From Geotrypetes seraphini (Eukaryota; Chordata; Amphibia; Gymnophiona; Dermophiidae), in contig NC_047086.1 of the NCBI RefSeq assembly GCF_902459505.1, forward strand, positions 238,152,231-238,216,230: 64,000 nucleotides of DNA, given 5' to 3'. How positions within the stretch are numbered: the stretch's first letter is position 1; each line of letters begins with the position of its first letter. The translations under genes were made by a program, and so were the position numbers. The notes under the pieces are model-generated. The model saw only the letters and a program-made list of their open reading frames with translations. It was not told the origin of the DNA and made no database searches. Below, piece by piece: positions 56,715 through 64,000 of this stretch.

Positions 56715-57039
56715 TATCCTTAATATATATATGTGCAGTGTTCGGTTCCCAGGACTCCTGCAACAGAGCCGCTAAGCACTTAAACAGTTGTTAAGGGGAA
56801 CCATCACTACACTCCGATGTCTCCTTTAATCAAAATAATTATATTAAAGTTGAACTTTGGCACTTATTCTGCAGGCACTTCATACGCCTCAACTAAGAGT
56901 GCTGGTATATATATGTTCAGAGCGGCTTGGCAGGAGGTCTTGTTAAAAAGGAATGATTTGTGGTATTTCAAATAAAAAATAAATATTTAAATACGATAGC
57001 TCAATGCAGATGTGTAGACTTAGTTCTCTAAAAACAAGC
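56715..57039. other. no gene seen
   Basis: A TA-rich microsatellite edge and unassigned sequence. Confidence 0.4.
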
Positions 57040-57600
57040 AAGCATTATATTCTCACATGTGGGTGACCTCATCCATGAAACCCAGTGCAGATACTGCAAA
57101 GTGTACCATCACTTTACATCTTTGAGTGCCCCCAGTGTGCGCATGCACGGTGCCTTCCTGCCCAACAATAATACCCGGGACCCTCAATCTCTACTTTTCT
57201 GCAGAGCCAAGAAGCTGTGTATCATCTCTCTTTTGTGTGTTCCCGGCACTTTTTTCATTCTTTTATTGTTTCCTTTATTTTTCTCAAGTTTGGTCAAATT
57301 TGAACAATGTGACCGTTTTTGTACTTTGGGTCTTTTTTCTGTCCTCAAGGAGCATTGACCATTTCTGGGATACCTTTTACTTAAGCTTTCCGGGCCATCA
57401 AGCTGTTTAACTTCACACTGGCTGTTTTTCCCTCCATGTCAAAGATGTAATAGGAACTGCAGTATCCAATGAGCAGGCAAGGCAGAACTATGGGAGCCTC
57501 CCCCCCCTCATTCTCTGGACACGTGCAAAGCAGCTCTTGTGGGCATGTGCCAGAACATTCTGAACCCTTTACCGACCAATGCTCAACAGCATGCATATAA
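57040..57600 (+). mobile_element. DIRS terminal fragment (fossil)
   Basis: TATTCTCACATGTGGGTGA, GTGCGCATGCACGGTGCC and TTCTGCAGAGCC match the left end of the DIRS element at 6588 in order, with more divergence. Broken remnant. Confidence 0.7.
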
Positions 57601-58451
57601 TTTGCATTCTGTTAGTGTTGACCTTTGGTCACTAAAAATAAATTAAAAAAAAAAAAAAAAATCAGTGCTCTGCCATGTGTTTTCTGGCACTGTAAACAAA
57701 ACCACCAGAATTCTATGCATATTCTCCTCTGCCCTCAGAACACTTCAGCATTATATGGATAGTGCTGCAACCGTCTATAAAGGATATTCAGCGGTTCTGT
57801 CAGGGTCTCAGCAGCATTTCTGCAGGCAGCAGGTGCTGATACCCAGAGATGAATGCTTTTAAATATCAGGCTGAAAAGGTCTAGCACTATTTAAAATATA
57901 CAGATATGTATTTCATGAAAAAAAAAAAAAAAAGCATTTTGTTTTACAAAGTGAAGATTTAATTTGAAAAAAAGTGTAACAAAATTCCAAAATCTCTTCT
58001 GCATTTCAAAAGTAAGATGATTCTCCAGCTAAAAATGCTATGAAATGAGTATAATCTTGCATGGACTTATATTTAACTTACAATTTTTACTTCAAACTTT
58101 TGACCCTTGGATAGAAAACCATTAAAGTTTTTGGAACTTCTCATTTTCTCTTCCAAAACATTTATGAACTTAAATGCTTCCGAGTATGGAATAAGAGCCT
58201 GGAATGACCAACAACAAATGTTGATATTACCAGACACCCTAGAGCTTAAAATTACAGTCATAATGTACCTGTTTTTTTATTTTTGAAAACGGAGTAACGA
58301 AGATACTGATTTCATACAGAAATGTGTAAATTCTTGTGACTTAAAAATGGTAATCAAGTCTATCATAGTAGGCAAACTAGCTCATTGTATGCATTTGAGG
58401 TTCAGTTATGGAATGTACTTGTGTCATTCGGCCTATTCCAATGTAGATTAA
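57601..58451. other. no gene seen
   Basis: Two poly-A runs (57640-57660, 57917-57934) and AT-rich DNA. Could include distal STX11 3' sequence, but nothing shows it. Confidence 0.35.
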
Positions 58452-58643
58452 GGGGGGGGAATTCATCAAAGGGAGCTACTTCGTTAGCCGACACTAAGGG
58501 CACCGGATTAGCGCGCCATAGCATGTGCTAGCCGAAAATCTACCGCCTGCTCAAAAGGAGGCGGTAGCGGCTAGCGCGCGCAGCAATTTATCGTGTGCTA
58601 TTCCGCGAGTTAAGGCCCTAGTGTGGCTTTGTAAAAAGAGCCC
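58452..58643. mobile_element. Harbinger MITE, TAA duplication
   Basis: CTACCGCCTGCTC/GAGGCGGTAG core and GTAAAAAGAGCCC end as in 55979-56155; TAA on both flanks (58449-58451, 58644-58646). Confidence 0.75.
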
Positions 58644-58741
58644 TAATTGTGTTAGTGCACACTAAGCGCTAAAAGACGCCCATTATATTCTTATGGGCAT
58701 CTTTAGAAGTTAGCGCACATTAATATGGTAGCACCCTTTGA

Positions 58742-58976
58742 TTTTTTTTATTTTTATTTTAGGTATTTATATACTGCCTGTCAAAATTATCTAAGTGGTT
58801 TACAATCAGGCACTCAAATATTTTCCCTATCTGTCTCGGTGGGCTCACTATCTAACGTACCTGGGGCAATGGAGGATTGAGTGACTTGCCCAGGGTCACA
58901 AGGAGCAGCATGGGATTTGAACCCACAACCTCAGGGTGCTGAGGCTGTTGCTCTAACCACTAGGCCACTCCTTCTT
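58742..58976 (-). mobile_element. tRNA-derived SINE with MIR-like core
   Basis: On the minus strand a tRNA-like head (GTGGCCTAGTGGTTAGAGC as A box, GGTTGTGGGTTCAAATCCC as B box) is followed by a core with TGACCCTGGGCAAGTCACT, very like the MIR/CORE-SINE core. A tail with GTAAACCACTTAGAT and an A-rich end follows, like an L2-type 3' end. Nearly full length. Confidence 0.9.
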
Positions 58977-59400
58977 CCCCTATCAATTTAAAGTGACAGT
59001 TTTATTCCAGTGACTATTGCATTTGCTTCTAGTTACAAACTGAGGGAAAGTTGGCTCATGTGCCCTAGTAATTGAAGAATAGCATTAGTTTATTTTCTTC
59101 CATATGCATTTTGTCTTTGAGCAGTTCAAATTCACAAGCTCTTATACTTTAATCCACATTCCACTGGCCAAATCTCAGTCATCTACAGATTGGAATGAGA
59201 TGCTTTCAGTTTGTCAACATTATGGCACTTGCTTCCTCTATCCATTCCATGCTCCATACGACAGAATAGCTATGAATAGCATGAAAAAAAACCCACACAG
59301 GTCAGTATTCGAAACCATTTAGCGACGTAGCTGTACTTGCCACCAAAGTTATTTTAAAATAAGAATACATTTTACAATTTTAACTCCGATGTGTTCTTGA
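58977..59400 (-). other. probable STX11 3' UTR
   Basis: Directly follows the STX11 stop codon on the minus strand and contains no other feature. Minus-strand AATAAA words near 59092 and 58998 are possible poly(A) signals. Extent is inferred. Confidence 0.4.
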
Positions 59401-60246
59401 TTAACTGCAGCATGGACAGCAGCAGCAAAGCATTCGGCAAGGGTTCTTTTTCTTGTATTCTACTGCTTTCTTCACGTGAGTTATAGCTTCTGCAACATAG
59501 TCCTGAACACCTACCACATTCAGTTCAATAATATTCAGAGTTTCTGCCTGCTCTTCGACCAGTAGAGCCATCTGCAGAAAAAGATCGTGAACGTCTTTGA
59601 TACGCGACTCCAATTTCAACAACTCCTTGTGCCGCATCTCTATCTCATTCAGCGCAGCCCGAGCTCCCTTAACATCCGCTAGGAGGTTCTCGGAGAAAAC
59701 ATCCCATTTGCCTTGCTCAATCATATCCTCGATCTGGTTGCCAGAGATATCCTTTCCCATAATCTCAAGCTGTCGCTGAATCCTAATCTTGCAGTTCTCC
59801 CGCTGAGCCATTTCAGCTTCATTGTATTCACTCATTGCCTCCTGGAAGGCATGTGTAATGGCAACATATTGGGCTTTGGCTATTCGGGCAGTGGCAGAAT
59901 TCTTGCCATACGTGGCTTCCGCTTCTTCATTTATTGCCTTTAGGTTTTGGAGTTTCTTATGTATGCCCTCTCCCCGGGCCTTGATGTCTTTGGCAATACT
60001 GTTGGTATCCCGCTTGATGCTGCTGAGGCGGCGCATGGAGGTGAGAAAGCGGGTAGTTTGCTTGCCCATGCGTTTGACATCCACTTTCATCAGGTGGTTC
60101 TCGGTCCGAATGCTCTGGATCTCTTTCTGCATTACCGCCAAGGTGTGGTCGGTCTGAAACAAAATATCTTTCTCGATGGCATCCTCTGGATACTGCTGGC
60201 TGTGAAGCTTGGCATACTCTTGCAGCTCATTTAGCCGGTCCCTCAT
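59401..60246 (-). CDS. STX11: syntaxin-11
   Basis: A single coding exon of 281 residues (human 287). It is a Qa-type SNARE of late-endosome/secretory-granule fusion, needed in human for lymphocyte cytotoxic granule release with Munc18-2. The N-terminal Habc region includes [20 protein letters not shown]; the linker has [13 protein letters not shown] and [19 protein letters not shown], which are diagnostic of STX11. The SNARE helix runs about 200-262 with the zero-layer glutamine at Q233 ([10 protein letters not shown]). There is no transmembrane helix. Instead the protein ends in a cysteine-rich tail ([15 protein letters not shown]270, C274-277, C279, C280), the family's lipidated membrane anchor. 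I start at the ATG at 60246 because it matches the family N-terminus and lies five bases inside the exon, after acceptor TATGCAG. The gene has a non-coding first exon in other vertebrates; here it would lie to the right, not identified. Confidence 0.97.
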   Translation of the reverse strand: MRDRLNELQEYAKLHSQQYPEDAIEKDILFQTDHTLAVMQKEIQSIRTENHLMKVDVKRMGKQTTRFLTSMRRLSSIKRDTNSIAKDIKARGEGIHKKLQNLKAINEEAEATYGKNSATARIAKAQYVAITHAFQEAMSEYNEAEMAQRENCKIRIQRQLEIMGKDISGNQIEDMIEQGKWDVFSENLLADVKGARAALNEIEMRHKELLKLESRIKDVHDLFLQMALLVEEQAETLNIIELNVVGVQDYVAEAITHVKKAVEYKKKNPCRMLCCCCPCCS

Positions 60247-60280
60247 CTTCCCTGCATACAGACAGACACAAATAAACAAT
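60247..60280 (-). other. splice acceptor of the STX11 coding exon
   Basis: A minus-strand pyrimidine/T-rich run (TTATTTGTGTCTGTCTG) ends in TATGCAG at 60252, five bases before the start codon. This fits the known 5'-UTR intron of STX11. Confidence 0.8.
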
Positions 60281-60443
60281 GAAACTGTGATGAAACAGGA
60301 TATGGATGGATTTTCTTTTAGTACGACAACAATGAGCTTCTACCCTCTGGTATTATGATGATATCCAAAGGTTCTAAGGCTTGTTGAGGTTGCTTCTGCT
60401 CTCATAAGTTTTCAAAAATTTCTAATTCAACTATATTTGCTAA

Positions 60444-61054
60444 GGGTCGGATTTTATAAAACGGTGCCTAAACTGGCAGCTGCCTACAAAAATGGTGGTC
60501 AATCACGTTTAGGCACCGTTTACAGAATCGTGGCTAACAGTACCTACCAGAAAACTTAAGCGTCTGCAATGGAGGTCAGGGTTTTACTGGCCTATACCGT
60601 AGACACCTAAGTTCTTTAGACACCGTTAAGCGTGGTTCACTAGAGAGTGGTAGAAATCTGGAACGCTCTTCCGGAGGCTATTATAGGGGAAAGCACCCTT
60701 CAGGGATTCAAGACAAGGTTGGATAAGTTCCTGCTGGAACAGAACCTACGCAGGTAAGGCTAGACTCAAATAGGGCACTGGTCTTTGACCTAAGGGCCGC
60801 CGCGTGAGTGGACTGCTGGACACGATGGACCACTGGTCTGACCCATCAGCGTCAATTCTTATGTTCTTAAGTCCCACTCTGCTCTTAACCATGCCCATTT
60901 AGGCATAATGCGCCATTAGGTGTCCTGCTGTAGGTGCAATTACAGTGCCTTCTTTTTTTAAAATGAGATTTTAAATGATGTGATCAATTACCACATAAAT
61001 TAAAGCCAATTAAAACAATTAAGTTAGGCAGCAATAGGACGCCATTTGTAGAAT
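60444..61054. mobile_element. Harbinger-like MITE, interrupted
   Basis: GGGTCGGATTTTATAAAACG start after TAA, with repeated TTAGGCACCGTTT/GTGCCTAAAC words. The right end near TTTGTAGAAT is worn. A CR1 tail (60630-60870) lies inside. Confidence 0.6.
60630..60870 (+). mobile_element. CR1 3' tail
   Basis: GAGTGGTAGAAATCTGGAAC, CACTGGTCTTTGACC, CACTGGTCTGACCC and TTCTTATGTTCTTA. Same subfamily as the tail at 52431-52757. Confidence 0.85.
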
Positions 61055-61816
61055 ATAGATCTATGTGTCCAGTATATATTATACATTTTCTCTGGCATTT
61101 TAAGATAGACATTAGATCACAGGAAGGCCATAATAACTACAGTATATACCTTTGTTGCACCTCCAGGTAATTATTGAAGACAGTCTTAACAATATACAGT
61201 GGTACCTTGGATTACGAGCATAATCCATTCCTGGAGCATGCTCGTAATCCAAAATGCTCTTTTATCAAAGAGAGTTTCCCCATAGGAAATAATGGAAACT
61301 CGCTTTGATGCGTTCCTCCCCCCCCCCCCCGAGAACCGGCATTGCTCCCCTCGAAGGCCCCCCCCCCCCGATCAGGCTCCCCCCCTGCCTCGAACCGGCA
61401 CCCCCCGCCATGATCCGACCCCCCCCCCCGCCACGATCCGACCCCCCCCCCGACACGATTGGGCACCCTCCCGACACAATCCGACATCCCCTCCAACACA
61501 ATTGGGCACCCCCCCGCCGCTTCTTTCCCTCATCTGGGCACTCTTGAAAATCGGCTTCCTCCTCTGCTGGGCCTTGAGCATCTGAGCATGCTCAAGGCCT
61601 GCGAGTTCACGTTCTGAACGTGAACTCGCAGGCCCAGCAGAGGAGAAGGCCGATTTTCAAGAATGCCCAGATGAGTGTAAGAAGCGGCGGGGGGGGTGCC
61701 CAATTGTGTTGGAGGGGATGTCGGATCGTGTCGGGAGGGTGCCCAATCGTGTCGGGGGGGGGGGGGGGGGTCGGATCGTGGCGGGGAGGGGGGGGCCGGA
61801 TCATGGCGGGGGGTGC

Positions 61817-63674
61817 TGGCAAAGTTACACGAGAAAATGGAGTAGATTCTGCGCCGTTCACGGAGGAGGGTGTTTATGAGCAACTTGAAAAACTGAAGGT
61901 GGACAAAGCGATGGGACCAGACGGGATCCATCCCAGGATACTAAGGGAGCTCAGAGAGGTTCTGGCGAGTCCTATTAAAGACTTGTTCAACAAATCTCTG
62001 GAGACGGGAGTGATTCCTGGGGATTGGAGGAGAGCGGATGTGGTCCCTATTCATAAAAGTGGTCACAGGGATGAAGCAGGAAACTACAGGCCGGTGAGCC
62101 TCACTTCAGTTGTTGGAAAAATAATGGAAGTGTTGCTGAAAGAAAGGATAGTGTATTTCCTTGATTCTAATGGGTTACAGGATCCGAGGCAACATGGCTT
62201 TACAAAAGGTAAATCGTGCCAAACGAACCTGATTGAATTTTTTGATTGGGTGACCAGAGAGCTGGATCGAGGACATATGCTAGATGTAATTTACTTGGAT
62301 TTCAGCAAAGCCTTTGATACAGTTCCTCATAAGAGGCTGTTGAACAAACTTGAAGGGCTGAAGTTAGGACCCAAAGTGGTGAACTGGGTCAGAAACTGGC
62401 TGTCGGACAGACGCCAGAGGGTGGTGGTTAATGGAAGTCGCTCGAAGGAAGGAAAGGTGACTAGTGGAGTCCCTCAGGGTTCGGTGCTGGGGCCAATCCT
62501 GTTCAATATGTATGTAAGTGACATTGCTGAAGGGTTAGAAGGAAAAGTGTGCCTTTTTGCAGATGATACCAAGATTTGTAACAGAGTAGACACCGAAGAG
62601 GGAGTGGAAAATATGAAAAAGGATCTGCAAAAGTTAGAGGAATGGTCTAATGCCTGGCAACTAAAATTCAATGCAAAGAAATGCAGAGTAATGCATTTGG
62701 GGATTAATAATAGGAAGGAACCGTATATGCTGGGAGGAGAGAAGCTGATATGCACGGACGGGGAGAGGGACCTTGGGGTGATAGTGTCCGAAGATCTAAA
62801 GGCGAAAAAACAGTGTGACAAGGCAGTGGCTGCTGCCAGAAGGATTCTGGGCTGTATAAAGAGAGGCGTAGTCAGTAGAAGGAAGAAGGTGTTGATGCCC
62901 CTGTACAGGTCATTGGTGAGGCCCCACTTGGAGTATTGTGTTCAGTTTTGGAGACCGTATCTGGCGAAAGACGTAAGAAGACTTGAGGCGGTCCAGAGGA
63001 GGGCGACGAAAATGATAGGAGGCTTGCGCCAGAAGACGTATGAGGAGAGACTGGAAGCCCTGAATATGTATACCCTAGAGGAAAGGAGAGACAGGGGAGA
63101 TATGATTCAGACGTTCAAATACTTAAAGGGTATTAACGTAGAACAAAATCTTTTCCAGAGAAAGGAAAATGGTAAAACCAGAGGACATAATTTGAGGTTG
63201 AGGGGTGGTAGATTCAGGGGCAATGTTAGGAAATTCTACTTTACGGAGAGGGTGGTGGATGCCTGGAATGCGCTCCCGAGAGAGGTGGTGGAGAGTAAAG
63301 CTGTGACTGAGTTCAAAGAAGCGTGGGATGAACACAGAAGATTTAGAATCAGAAAATAATATTAAAGATTGAACTAGGCCAGTTACTGGGCAGACTTGTA
63401 CGGTCTGTGTCTGTGCATGGCCGTTTGGAGGAGGATGGGCAGGGGAGGACTTCAATGGCTGGGAGGGTGTAGATGGGCTGGAGTAAGTCTTAACAGAGAT
63501 TTCGGCAGTTGGAACCCAAGCACAGTACCGGGTAAAGCTTTGGATTCTCGCCCAGAAATAGCTAAGAAGAAAAAAAAAATAAAATAATAATTTAAATTGA
63601 ATCAGGTTGGGCAGACTGGATGGACCATTCGGGTCTTTATCTGCCGTCATCTACTATGTTACTATGTTACTATG
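61817..63674 (+). mobile_element. 5'-truncated CR1 LINE, young
   Basis: Starts inside ORF2 and ends with TTTATCTGCCGTCATCTACT and (TACTATGT)n. A GTGC duplication flanks it (61813-61816, 63674-63677). It is inserted in the right arm of the palindromic mariner-like element. Confidence 0.92.
61818..63359 (+). CDS. CR1 ORF2 C-terminal part, open reverse transcriptase
   Basis: 513 codons open to a TAA stop with no interruption. Blocks in order: KAMGPDGIHPRILRE, NYRPVSLTSVVGKIME, YLDFSKAFDTVPHKR, GVPQGSVLGPILFNMYV, the FADD catalytic box (CLFADDTKICN), and the C-terminal RLEAVQRRATKMIGG and FYFTERVVDAWNALPREVV. The endonuclease domain is missing through 5' truncation, so the copy cannot move alone. 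The lack of stops implies a recent insertion. No CR1 start codon is present. Confidence 0.93.
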   Translation, partial: GKVTRENGVDSAPFTEEGVYEQLEKLKVDKAMGPDGIHPRILRELREVLASPIKDLFNKSLETGVIPGDWRRADVVPIHKSGHRDEAGNYRPVSLTSVVGKIMEVLLKERIVYFLDSNGLQDPRQHGFTKGKSCQTNLIEFFDWVTRELDRGHMLDVIYLDFSKAFDTVPHKRLLNKLEGLKLGPKVVNWVRNWLSDRRQRVVVNGSRSKEGKVTSGVPQGSVLGPILFNMYVSDIAEGLEGKVCLFADDTKICNRVDTEEGVENMKKDLQKLEEWSNAWQLKFNAKKCRVMHLGINNRKEPYMLGGEKLICTDGERDLGVIVSEDLKAKKQCDKAVAAARRILGCIKRGVVSRRKKVLMPLYRSLVRPHLEYCVQFWRPYLAKDVRRLEAVQRRATKMIGGLRQKTYEERLEALNMYTLEERRDRGDMIQTFKYLKGINVEQNLFQRKENGKTRGHNLRLRGGRFRGNVRKFYFTERVVDAWNALPREVVESKAVTEFKEAWDEHRRFRIRK

Positions 63675-63912
63675 TGCCCAATTGTGTCGGGAGGGGGTCG
63701 GATCTTGGCGGGAGGTGCCCAATCGTGGCGGGGGGGGGGGGGGCCGGTTTGAGGCAGGGGGGTGTCGGATCGCAGAGGGGGATGCCGGATTGCGAGGGAG
63801 GGTGCTCGTAAATCGAGCCATGCTCGGTTTCCGAGGCACCGATTTTGCAAATGTTTTGCTCGTCTTGCAAAACACTCGCAAACCGGTGCACTCGTAAACC
63901 GAGGTACCACTG

Positions 63913-64000
63913 TACTCTTATTAGGAACACTTCTTTACCCTTCATTGTTCCCTGAAGTGCAGATAACAAGATACCACCATCTGAACGGATATAGCTAACT
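63913..64000. other. right edge, no feature seen
   Basis: Unique-looking AT-rich DNA after the mariner-like element, inside or upstream of the STX11 transcription unit on the minus strand. Confidence 0.4.

Larger units (their letters stand above)
61197..63912. mobile_element. palindromic Tc1/mariner-like element
   Basis: CAGTGGTACCTTGGATTACG and CGTAAACCGAGGTACCACTG ends lie between TA dinucleotides (61195-61196, 63913-63914). The arms are full inverted copies meeting at 61615 (TTCACGTTC T GAACGTGAA). They carry runs of C or G with CACGATC/GATCGTG units. Arm two is interrupted by a CR1. No transposase, so non-autonomous. Confidence 0.85.

Noticed and set aside
61265-61585. Proline- and glycine-rich frames
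   Set aside because: They come from C and G homopolymer runs in the mariner-like arms.

Overview
The window reads as a repeat-packed stretch of a vertebrate nuclear genome, most likely an amphibian. A caecilian is my best guess, and it is an inference. The basis is a clear syntaxin-11 coding exon (59401-60246, minus strand), DIRS and CR1/L2 retrotransposons, hAT, PIF/Harbinger and Tc1/mariner DNA transposons, several long fold-back elements, and two nuclear tRNA-Leu(TAA) genes. STX11 is the only host protein gene I can name. In human, STX11 is followed on the same strand by UTRN, so the CpG-rich promoter-like region at the left edge (about 120-1660) could be the next gene's promoter, but nothing in it proves this.

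Layout. 1-1660: CpG-rich region with TATA, CRE-like and E-box motifs. 2420-3870: two fold-back elements and a DIRS terminus. 4130-4553: L1 3' end. 4571-5326: two convergent tRNA-Leu genes with a CTCF-like motif between them. 5560-5900: a second CpG-rich patch. 6588-12845: a broken DIRS element carrying a solo LTR. 13720-22190: one old hAT transposase gene (minus strand) split by at least four later insertions, including a Harbinger-like element that itself holds an L1 with a 19-bp target duplication. 22570-26386: a minisatellite, a palindrome and two hAT elements with perfect 8-bp target duplications.

26850-36310 is the most unusual part. It is a 9.46-kb element with Harbinger-type ends (TTA duplication, GGGGTAAATTCTC termini) and imperfect inverted arms more than 1 kb long. 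It carries about 13 tRNA-like modules in both orientations, some of which belong to larger repeat units that mirror each other across the element. It also has a spliced plus-strand gene for a Myb/SANT-like protein, a convergent minus-strand four-exon gene with a continuous 70-codon frame, a second Myb-like start, and five TGACGTCA octamers. I find no transposase in it.

36637-41310: hAT MITEs, CR1 pieces and a tandem repeat. 41320-54065: nested insertions, in which an L2 LINE holds a CR1 tail, which holds a young endogenous retrovirus (43390-52430), which holds a 1.1-kb fold-back element. 54066-59400: smaller MITEs, CR1 tails, a DIRS remnant and a tRNA-derived SINE. 59401-60251: STX11 coding exon. 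60444-63912: a Harbinger-like MITE cut by a CR1 tail, and a palindromic mariner-like element cut by a young CR1 with an open 513-codon reverse transcriptase.

All calls come from reading the sequence. No database search or folding program was run. Family names rest on motifs, termini and target-site duplications.
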